This document shows, one piece after another, positions 50,091 to 59,189 of a stretch of DNA of 64,000 bases (its first letter is position 1; each line of letters begins with the position of its first letter). The stretch is from Dendrobium chrysotoxum. Taxonomy: Eukaryota; Streptophyta; Magnoliopsida; Asparagales; Orchidaceae. A model generated the notes under the pieces. That model did not search any database. It saw nothing but the letters and a program-made list of their open reading frames with translations, and had not been told where the DNA came from. Position numbers and translations under genes: made by a program. The stretch lies in NCBI GenBank assembly GCA_019925795.1, contig CM034314.1:19092657-19156656 (forward strand). Reading direction: 5' to 3'.

Positions 50091-52135
50091 CTAGTTCTTG
50101 AGCAGATATGCGTCCAGTTCTTTAAAAGTTTGAATTGCCATCTCTTGAATAAGCTCAGGGTCAGGAACTTCTTCATTCAATTTCTCATACTCCACACTCC
50201 ACTTTACCACAGCACCATCTCCTTTGGATAACACCTGAAGAGTTGGCCTGAAGCTTTTATAGTAGCTCAGTATCTCCCCTTCGATCACACTGTACGAGAC
50301 TAGCTTGTTGGCATCATCAGCGACCTCAATCTTCTCCTTTGCAAACTTGACAAAGGGAATTCCTGCAAGCATATCAATGGCATTTCACCATGTCTTATCT
50401 AAAGCTTAAGCTCATGTTGTAGTTAGAGTTGTTTTCATTTTTAATTAATGAAGCCTTCGTTTGGGGCAGCTTTTTTATTACTTTCTAAAACAGCTTTCTA
50501 GTTAAAAATTTCTAATTCAAGAATTTTTTTGTACTTAAAAACTGTTTTAGAAAGCAATAAAAAAGTTGTCCCAAATGAAGTCGAAATCTGAGGGTTTTAT
50601 TAATTTGTATAGCTTAGACCAATTGCAAAACCAATAGCACTATTTAGTGTATTGTTGTTCTAGGATCATGCAAAAGCTTATGAACATATATGAACTTTGG
50701 GGTGCAAGTAGGATTTAACTAAATAAGATTTAGGCTTCATTTGGGGCAGTTTTTTATCAGAACTTTTTCACTATTTTTAAGAAATATATGTGCTAAAAAT
50801 CTGCATTAAAAAATAATAAGAAAACTGTCACAAACGAAGCCTTTGTAAATCCTATAAATTCGAATTTAATGGATCCGATATAAGTTAAATTTAAAAAATT
50901 GTTTGGTATGATAAGTGATGAATCTAATTGTTTTAAGATTTATTTAATAGTTTATATGATTAAAGCATCTTATTATATTTTTTTATTTTGCCCACATTAA
51001 ATTTAGGATATGTTTGAGATGGCTACATCATTTTATAAAGATGATTGTTGTTATGCGGAAATAGACTTTTTTGAAAGATACTATGGATATTATACTTAAT
51101 TTTCTTTTAAATCGGTTCTTAAAGCTATCATATGTGAGTAACTCTTATTATAAAAAATAACATCCCATCATAAAAATTTCTAAACAGCGATGAAAAAGTC
51201 ACAAGAAAATAGTAATCAAACAAATATGTAGCTATGGTTTGAAAAGCAAAGCTATAAGAAGTTTTCCCACACAAACCATATTAGATAATTAATTTAATTA
51301 AATATATCAACTAATAATTTATTTAGCAACTTAAATAATAACTTATATTTGAATAAATTAAATCATAAATAAAAATAGTATTTAACTAATTTAAAATAAT
51401 AAAATTTTAATTTAATTAGTTGATTAACACATATATTTAATTATTTTATTGAATATTAATAATTCAAATTAATAAAACTCTTTATCCATTCTAATTATAT
51501 TAATTAAATTATAATTAGCTCTTAATTAACAATTTATGAAATTAATAAAGCATTATAAATTATATTTAATAAAATTATATTAAAATATTATTAATTTAAT
51601 TAATTTGAAATGAATAATTTTAAACTCGAACCCTCGTCTTCCTCCTCATATTCCCGACACCCTTCGTCGACAAAAAAGCCTGCAAGTCGCGATGGGAGCT
51701 CGCTGCAAAAGCATCGACTGTATCAGAGGAGCGCGATGAAGAGGAGGAGTTCGTAAGATTTCTGGCTTCAAGTAAATCAAATCCGCTTAATATCTGGATT
51801 TACTAAATCTGGGATTTAACGCAAAACGGAGGAGAAACGAGATTTAAAATTATTTTAGGGTTAACATGGTCGACGGCAGGATTTACCGTAATTCCGGAAT
51901 AAACCGGGCGAAAATCCCGCTACCAAGCAACGATTTAGATCCTTATATTTATACCTTCTGCATAGTTGATAGCACGTATAGAACCAACGCTCTTCCCATC
52001 TCCCTCTATCACTTGGATGCTCTTGTATTGCTGAGGAAAGATCTTGGGGAACAGATCTGTTGAATCTCTGAGGATTTCCCAGAATTTGTCAGCAGGTGAA
52101 CTTACTTCCACTTCAATTTCAAGCTTTTTAGCCAT
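50091..52135 (-). CDS. MLP-like protein (Bet v 1 / START-like fold), two exons
   Basis: Exon 1 is 52135-51955 and exon 2 is 50362-50091; the 1,592-bp intron (51954-50363) has GT...CAG borders and splits the glycine codon 61 in phase 1, the intron position conserved in PR-10/Bet v 1 genes. The product is 150 residues, close to the ~150-155 usual for the family. It starts MAKKLEIEVEVSSPADKFWE, has the glycine-rich loop GDGKSVGS at 45-52, and ends in the C-terminal helix region PDPELIQEMAIQTFKELDAY. The sequence most resembles the MLP423-type major latex proteins. These are cytosolic small proteins with a hydrophobic cavity that bind lipophilic ligands; the ligand here is unknown. The ATG was chosen because it matches the family start and follows a TATA box; two longer in-frame ATGs upstream would add non-family residues. 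No disabling change is seen. Confidence 0.93.
50453..50582. repeat. MITE in the MLP intron-side flank, GCCTTCGTTTGGGGCAGC ends
   Basis: Inverted ends gccttcgtttggggcagctt and agttgtcccaaatgaagtc over ~130 bp. It lies just inside the 3' end of the MLP intron. GAA is found on both sides. Confidence 0.75.
50733..50841. repeat. Second MITE in the MLP intron
   Basis: ggcttcatttggggcagttt and aaactgtcacaaacgaagcc are inverted ends of a 109-bp element of the same family. Confidence 0.75.
50842..51940. other. MLP intron: AT-rich DNA with a TIR-like relative of the 48734 element
   Basis: AT-rich to 51620, then a GC-richer patch (51630-51760, e.g. GATGGGAGCTCGCTGCAAAAGC) and an end reading GGGCGAAAATCCCGCTACCAAGC. 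That end is similar in reverse to the start of the Harbinger-like element (GTTTGGTATCGGATTTG). Repeated GGATTTACTAAATC motifs are shared with it. The left end is not clear. Confidence 0.4.
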
Positions 52136-52221
52136 GATTTTTAACTTCAATGGTGAAGAGGTGTTGTGAGTAAAGAAAGAAGATATTGCTCTGCTTATAG
52201 AATAGTTGGCCATGACAATAC

Positions 52222-52241
52222 ATATCCATATATATATAGGC
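52222..52241 (-). promoter_or_regulatory. TATA box of the MLP gene
   Basis: CCTATATATATATGG on the minus strand, about 95 bases upstream of the ATG, followed by a leader with CTTCTTTCTTTACTC. Confidence 0.6.
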
Positions 52242-52595
52242 TGGTTGGGCTTATTCTCACAATTAAGATGATCCTCAACTACCATCTACATCTGCGGTTT
52301 TTGCTCCTCCATTTATTTTCATGCCGGTGGAGTTGGTGAGATCTGAATAGTTACAGGTAAGGTCATTTTTCCTTTATGATATATCCTTGTCAGGCAAGCT
52401 TGTAAAGCAACAATATTGATGTATGTTACTATGGAAATGTTTTTATGTTAGAATGATATGAATGGTCAGAAATCAAATAATTCCACTAACCTTTACAAAA
52501 ATTACATAAAAATATTTCTTCTACTACTTGTAAATTTTTCAGATTCTGCAGTTGAACCTGAGAGGATAACTTGCTTCTAACTTTGTGCTTATATT

Positions 52596-52843
52596 TCAAA
52601 GGTGAGTTTTTTTTTTTTTTTTTTGGGACGGGTATCTACCCGCTGCCATCTCATAAGAGGCCCTTGGATGCATAACTAATCCCTCGGCGAGCCTATCAGC
52701 AGTCAACCCCAAAGGTGCAGGACCTGCAGTTATTTTCTCTCCACTTAAGGGGTCGCGCAGCATGAGAGGGGAATCGAACATGAGTTGGGAATTCCTAACC
52801 ATGCTCGCCCACCAACTATGCCCGGTGGGGTCAAAGGTGAGTT
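52596..52843 (-). mobile_element. tRNA-derived SINE with 13-bp target duplication
   Basis: TCAAAGGTGAGTT is repeated at 52596-52608 and 52831-52843. Between them, on the minus strand, is a ~222-bp element starting GACCCCACCGGGCATAG. It has an A-box-like TAGTTGGTGGGC, a B box GTTCGATTCC and a terminal A tract (T run at 52607-52624). Box spacing and tail are those of a pol III-transcribed tRNA-related SINE. Confidence 0.88.
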
Positions 52844-53665
52844 ATTCTTTCTTTTTATTTAATTTTGCATTGATGTTTTATTGCAATGCTCCTATGTTCT
52901 CTTGTTCTGTGATTTCTTCTTAATTAAGCCATTTTACTGTTCTTCTTTTTGATCAAATTAATAAGTTAACACATATTCAATGGCTTGCTTCCTCCTTAAG
53001 CCACTTTATTGTTCTTCTTCTTCTTCTATTTCTCTTTGTAGCTCTCCTACTTCCTTTCATTAGTTGCAGCAGCCAAATTATGTCATGATTTTGTTGAACA
53101 ACACTGGCTTGATCAAAGCGGTCTTCAATATAGCCACCAAACCAGGTGAAAATGTTTGGAAAATATGGTATCATGGGTGTCATTTTTGTATGTTTTTATT
53201 GGCTTTGTTGTAGTGAATGATTTATATTTTAGAGAGGAGGGTTAATTGCTCTTTACATCATATTTATAATAATTGTATTTTTTATATCTCAATAGAAAGA
53301 TAGATATTATACGTGAAACTATGTACTTTCTCATGAGATCATGATTTACAAATTAACTAAATTTAATCATATTGATTTTAAGATAGTAAATGTCTATCAT
53401 CCAAAATTTATTGGATGATTGGATGATGATGACTTCATTCTTTGTACTTATCATAATAATTGGAGGATGAAAATTTGGTGCGTTAAGCATGACAAATTTT
53501 GAAGACTAGGAACAATTGGAGCATAATAAAAATAATTTTAAAAATAATAATAGTTAATTGTATAACAAGCACTTTAATGAGTACATCAAAAGAATTGATG
53601 ACTTATTGGGCTTTCTCGTAACTTTGGCAACACAATCACATCTAATTAACTGCGCATCAATATAA
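52844..53665. other. Non-coding stretch, no gene recognised
   Basis: AT-rich. The 68-codon minus frame at 52977-53183 (ending SRRATKRNRRRRRTIKW) is short and lacks a family signature. Nothing else can be supported. Confidence 0.4.
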
Positions 53666-54097
53666 GATATTGTTGACCTCATTTTTGTATGAGGTTGATT
53701 TCCCCGAGCTGATTCCCCTAATGTTTAGATCTTCCTTACCTAGCATACACATGCTCACTGGTAGGATTTCCCCTAGGTGGATACTAGACGGCATAACACT
53801 AACTCGGCCCTATAATTCGACTCAAATCATACCCTATTGACCCTTTAGTTTAGATCGAGTCTATATCAAATTGATCAAAATGGATTTAATTACGAACAAG
53901 CTGGCGTAATCAAACCTCGTTGACTAGATTTGATTCGACTAGAACCCAAATTGAAATAGATATCTTCGATTGACATCGGCTAAATATTCAATTACAGAGT
54001 CCTAAAGTTGGAAGAGTACAAAAACACATCATAGGGCTTAAGACCTAGGGCTATATAAGTTTTAGAATACTCATTACACCGAAGCCAATACATCAAC

Positions 54098-56407
54098 CCT
54101 TTAGGACTCTGTGATTGACATTGAGATTGAGGGTTAGCTCCTTCCGTCTGCTAGGGTTTCGCTCCTTGCTTTTTCCCCCCGCCGGGGGGGAGTGGCTTCT
54201 TCCGCTCAGTTAAGTCCCTTTTCTTCCTTATTTTTCGTCTTGTTTTCCTATTTCTTATGCCTTGTTCCCCTATTGTCTTGATTGTTCCTCCTTGCTTTGG
54301 CAATGGCGATATATCAAGTACGGTTGGCGAACGCTGGCTTCTTGGACGGGAAAACCAGCTCTCGGTCTTTTGTTGATGCCCTTTCAGGGGCTTCTCACAC
54401 GGTCTCTTTTCCAGAAATCAAATCCACATCCTTCTGAGGGCTTCCTGCTCTGTGGATCTCGGAGGATGAAGTCCGCGCTCTAGCCTCTCCTTTTTCCTTT
54501 TTGCTTGTTGGTTATTTCCCCAATCATAGGCCCTCTTTGGATGTGATTAAGAAGTTCTTTTTTAACTTGAAGTTGGCTGGCGAGTTCTCCGTCACCTTGT
54601 TGGATTCTCGTCATGTGTTGATCAAATTGAAATGTGATTTGGATTATTGTCGTGTTTTTGCTCATCGTTCCTATTTTGTGAGTAACTGTTTCATGAAATT
54701 AACTAAGTGGTCTCCTTTTGTGGACATTACGGAAGAATCCCCCATTGTGTCGGTCGGGGTTTCATTCTTGAACCTCCGCCCTCATTTGTTTGCACCCCAT
54801 ATTCTTCATGGTTTGGGCACTATTTTTGGCCGTCCCCTTCATGTTGATGCTGCCACCGTGGCTGGTTCTCGTCTGTCGATTGCTAGAGTGTTAGTGGAGC
54901 TAGATATAACGAAAAATTATCCTGATAAGGTTTGGATAGGCCCGAAAAAATTAGGCTATATTCAAAGTGTTGTGATGGATGAGTTTCCACCATTTTGCGA
55001 TTATTGTAAATCTCTGGGTCATTCCAAAAAAGAGTGTTCGTCTTCATTCTCCTGTTGTTAAGGACCTTGCTTTGCCTAGGGAAATTGTTAACAATACTGG
55101 GTGTGGGTCGGTTGCAAATTTGAGTGTTTTGCCCTCTAATGATGTTTCTATTAATGTCCAAGGTAGTGGATGTGTCGCCTTATCTTTGATGGATAATGTG
55201 GATGCTGGAGTGATGGGTCTGTGTGGAGATGAAGTTATTCTTAATCCTTTGGTGGATGTTCAAGTTGGTCATTCGTCGGAGGCTGCCGTTTTAGTTTCTT
55301 CGGATCCTATGGCTTCTTCTGTTTCAAGATCGTTTCCGATAGCAGGGGATGATCCGCTGGAGGTTGGATTGGGTGTGGCCGATGCTGTAAATGTTGCTGG
55401 TGATGTTGCGGTCAATCCTTTGTCCGAGGCTATCGTTTTGGTTGCTTCGGATCCTGTGGTTTCGGGTGAGAATGAACTTTGTGTTGTGAATTTGGGGGTG
55501 GTGAACATTGATTCTACTGAGTTGGATCCTTCAGTTGCCTCTCCTGTGACGCATGCTGATCTGGTGGTGTCGATTTCCTCTGTGGGTTTGGGTGTGAATG
55601 AACAGCTTGTGGATGTCCCAGTTGCTTTACTGTCTGCTAACGCCTTATATGTCCATGTGGGAGTCAGATCGGGGGATGATATTAGGGCGCAAATTGATTG
55701 ACTTAAAGGCTCTTCATCTTTTCCTTCTGAAGTTGATGAAGAGGATGTTTCTGAACATGAGGGTGGTATGCGAGATACTCTCGTTCGGGTGGGTAAATGA
55801 AGAAAGAGGAAATCCAAAAAATAGCTTTTTGGTGTTTGGCTTGGTGGATGCTGCTTTGGAGCATTGGGGTGTTGGGTTGTTTTTTCCGGTTGGCTGTTGT
55901 TTTCTCTTCTTAGTCGATGGGCTCCTCTACTACTTGTGGTCTTTTTGGGCGATTGTCTCTGTTGGGCTGGTTTTGTCTCTACTGACCACTATTCCGGGCA
56001 ATGATGTCGAGGCTTTTGTGTGCCACTTCTCCGGCCCTTGCTTGCTGGCAACCGTGGAGGTCATTATTCTTACGATCTGGGTGACTTTTGCGGGCTTTTG
56101 TGGCTAATTTTGGATCTTGGTTTGCTGCCTCCATCGGATGGCCTTTGCTTGGCTTGAGAGTTGGTGTGCGAGGCCTCTTTCCTGAGCCCGAATCTTTGGA
56201 TACTTTCATTTTCTGATGTTGTATTTTGTTTTAATCTTTATTTTGTTGTCTGATTTTTGGCTCATTAGGTTCTTTTTTCCTCCTTTACTGTTTCTCTTGG
56301 GAGCATTAGCGAGCTCTTTATCAATTATGTATTTGTATCATTTTCTTCATTAACTTGTAGGCCCTTTTGGGTTTTTTATTTTAAAAAAAAAACCTTAAGA
56401 CTCTGTA
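54098..56407 (+). mobile_element. L1-type LINE with ORF1 but no ORF2, inside copy D
   Basis: The insertion is about 54114-56392. It begins near ...GGTTAGCTCCTTCCGTCTGC, carries ORF1, goes directly into a 3' region and ends with TTTTATTTTAAAAAAAAAA. Imperfect flanks CCTTTAGGACTCTGTG (54098-54113) and CCTTAAGACTCTGTA (56393-56407) look like a decayed ~15-bp target duplication. Plant L1 elements normally have a ~4-kb ORF2 with endonuclease and RT; here none of it is present in about 550 bp of 3' region. The element is therefore an internally deleted, non-autonomous derivative that still has both ends. Confidence 0.75.
54303..55830 (+). pseudogene. LINE ORF1-like protein (DUF4283 plus CCHC zinc knuckle), broken
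   Basis: From ATG 54303 the frame reads MAIYQVRLANAGFLDGK, then is stopped by TGA at 54435, then continues uninterrupted to 55061. It holds a DUF4283-like domain (LLVGYFPNHRPSLDVIKKFF; LTKWSPFVDITEESP; WIGPKKLGYIQSVVMDE) and a knuckle CDYCKSLGHSKKEC (CX2CX4HX4C). Near 55040 a one-base shift moves the frame to LHSPVVKDLALPREI. That frame runs to TGA at 55699 through a valine/serine/aspartate-rich linker typical of the variable C-terminal half of plant LINE ORF1. It resumes as LKGSSSFPSEVDEEDVSEHE to a TGA at 55798. In intact elements the protein binds RNA and chaperones nucleic acid. At least four defects are visible, so this copy cannot make the full protein. Confidence 0.82.
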
Positions 56408-58400
56408 GAAACCCCTATCTATTTTATCATGCAGTTTACATTTAAATTTAAATTGCAAGTTACTTTTGTTTTATTAGTTACAACCCGAGCCTATCAACTG
56501 CATGTTTGGCGCTTGCATTAATTAGCATTAAGGGCATTTTAGATTTGATTTTCTAAACTTAATTCACATCCCTTTGTAAATTATTAAAATATAAAACTTT
56601 AATTATTTAAGGATTATTCACTTAATAATATAAATCATAAATCAAGCAATCGTCAGATGGACATAAATCCAAGTTTAATTTTAAATAACTAATGAAATCC
56701 ATTTAGACAGATTAAATAGGAAGTTTACTTGTCAATTTAGCACATTCATTTAATTTCACTAACATAACAAAAATGCATAAGTTAAAAAAATGAAATTTAA
56801 TTTAAATAATCATAAAAATAAATCATTCTTAAAATTGAAATTTGAAATACAAAATTTAAATAGTGCAACCTAATAATATATATTCAAACTTAAATCAATT
56901 TACAACATATGAAATAAGTTACATAATATAACCAAACCCAAAATCATAATTGAAAGACAAATTAAATTTAAAATCAAATTAAGCATGAAGATAATTTAAA
57001 CAAATAAGAGTGAATAAAATTAATTAACTTCTAAATTAAACTATTGGAGAATAAAATACTTTTTTAAAATAAATTTTAAAATAAAAGTCAAGAGAATATA
57101 AGAGAGAGAAAATGCAAAGAAAAGAATGCTAAAAGAATAATTGAATAATTTATAATTTCAATATTGAAATGTCATTAAAAGACTCTCAAATAAATTAATA
57201 TAGATTCATAAATAAATAATGTGATTAATATCTCATCCCTTAATTAAATAAATCTCTAAATAAACTATAAATTAGAAAATATATTGAAAATAAATAAAAA
57301 CACAAAGAAATAAAATAATATGAAATAAACTTATGTGAATCTCTGAAATAATAAAGATAATAATAAATAATAGTCTACCTTCAATGAAATAAATTTGAAA
57401 CAAAAATAAAAATTTCTTTCTTAAATTTATTAAAACTTAAATAAAACATCAAAACATTAAAATTTAAATTCAAAATAAAATTCCCTTGACCTTCAATAAA
57501 TTAAATTCAACCCATAAAAACTTCAAATAATAATAAAATCTAGGACATACCTAAACTACCCAGCCTATCACATACATTTATAATTATTTGTTATAACACC
57601 AATTCTAACTTTAAGTTAGGCCGATGTTATTTTCTGTACCTCTTCTGAGATATAAATGCCTGGTGTGTGAACGAGTGCTGCTTGTTATAGTTTGTTGTGA
57701 TGAATTTCTGTGATGTTTGTGTTCTGATGCTCTCTTTGGTGATTTGTGATGGACGTTTAGATTTTCCTAGGATAGGATGTGATCTGGATGTTTATTGTAA
57801 ATTCGTATTTTTTATAGGTGATCATGCTTGTGTAGCAAAATTATAAAAAGGGGGCTAAACTTAATCAGGATTTAAAGCTAATCAAATTTTTGCAGGCGAT
57901 TTCGTTGCTCAGCACCCTTAATAAAAAAAGTATAGTCAGGCTCACAAATTGCTCAAAAATGAGCAAATGATTGATTATGATGTGGTTTATAATTATGATT
58001 TTCATATATGAACTGATTACTAACTTGCAGGAAGTATATAGTCTTTTTCATTTTTCAAAAGTAATTCATTAGAAAGAGTTGTGAAAGTCTATAAAAATGA
58101 GGCATTTTGTCAAAAGGATTAGGGATCCAAAAAGAAATGAAGATCCTTTATTAGAGAGCTCTTTCATTTTGATATCCTTTTGGATGAACCACAAAAAGTC
58201 TAAAGAAAAAGAACCAAGATGAGAAGGAAGAACTAAAGATAAAAAAGGCCTCATTTTATAAGAACTATGTCCTTTCATAGGAGTAGAATTCATGTTATTA
58301 TTGGTGGAGCCTGTGACACCTACAGGTTCAACATTCAGTTCCACTAGTTTGAACCCAATTGAAAAAAAGGAAAGGTTTTGAACTTTGGAGTTTTTCAACT

Positions 58401-59189
58401 ATTTGCATATCTTTGAGAATATTTTAATGCATGAAATTAATTGGGTGTGCTCTAGAATGTGTCATAAGTGTTGCGTGTGAATTTCGGCAAAATTTGAGAA
58501 TGTCATTTTTGGAGCCCAGTGGTGCTACACTTTGCTAAGGCGCCAGAAAGTGACATTGAGGCGCCAGTCTCGGGTTGTTGCAGATTTTTGAGCGACGCAA
58601 TGCTAAGCCATTATGAACATATTAAATATCAAAAATTTTCATTTAATCCGATCATTTGCATTCGAGCAGTCAACATGCAGGAGAGAGAAAGAGAGAGATT
58701 GGAGAGAGAAAATTATCTTCTTGAGCTGCTTCGGGCCATCTTCAGCCATCGGCCATGTTGTGAAAGTTGTCTTGATCGAGATAGGCTACCTTATGCCTAT
58801 CTTAGTTTTCAAATATAAATTTTTTTTTCAAAATTTCTTATTAAAATTGTATTTCTGTTAGTGAAAAACACGTATAACTTTGCATTGGTAAAACTTTCAC
58901 AGCGTAACTTTTTATATGTTATAGAGAACATGATTATGAACATTTGAGTGTTTTTGAAAATTTTATACAGGGTATTTTGGAATTTCTGCGATTTTAATTG
59001 AACAGAAAATAATCTGAAGATTGAAAAATAACGCTGTAGTTCAAAAAATGTCTTGAAATAATGTTTTAAACATTCCTTTTTAATTTGGTTATATTTTGAC
59101 ATTGTGAAAATTTGCTCAGTATGAAGTTAAGTTGTCTACCATTATACAATACTGTGTAATTTTGACATGTGTTTAATTTTGGTTTAATT
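58401..59189. other. Unidentified repeat interrupted by RTE copy 3 (left part)
   Basis: Contains GGCGCCAGAAAGTGACATTG and AGGCGCCAGTCTCGGG near 58540-58575 and a GA-rich tract (58678-58710). The plus frame 58519-58818 has no family signature. Together with 61921-62330 it was one continuous sequence before the RTE insertion. Confidence 0.4.

Larger units (their letters stand above)
53671..58400. mobile_element. Copy D: fourth long repeat, split by an L1 LINE; right end unresolved
   Basis: Starts TGTTGACCTCATTTTTGTAT like A and B. The next 350 bp resembles copy C (CTAGCATACACATGCTCACT, then AGGTGGATACTAGACG). A core promoter-like CTATATAAGT sits at 54051-54060. After the LINE it resumes at 56393 with text that aligns to C at about 35318 (TGTAGAAATCCTTGTCTTTA in C) and then the conserved island at 57540-58330, including a purine tract AAAAAGGGGGCTAAAC near 57845. 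The A/B tail is not recognisable, so the 3' end is truncated or belongs to another subfamily. GATAT precedes the start; no clear partner was found. Confidence 0.65.

Noticed and set aside
52135..52285. Upstream in-frame ATGs (52285 and 52213) as the MLP start
   Set aside because: They would add residues absent from the family, and the first lies upstream of the TATA box.
55269..55817. 182-codon minus-strand ORF
   Set aside because: Antisense shadow of the LINE ORF1 linker, with low-complexity serine/threonine content and no own signals.
58519..58818. 99-codon ORF with an ERERERLERE stretch
   Set aside because: Produced by the GA-rich tract; no family signature.
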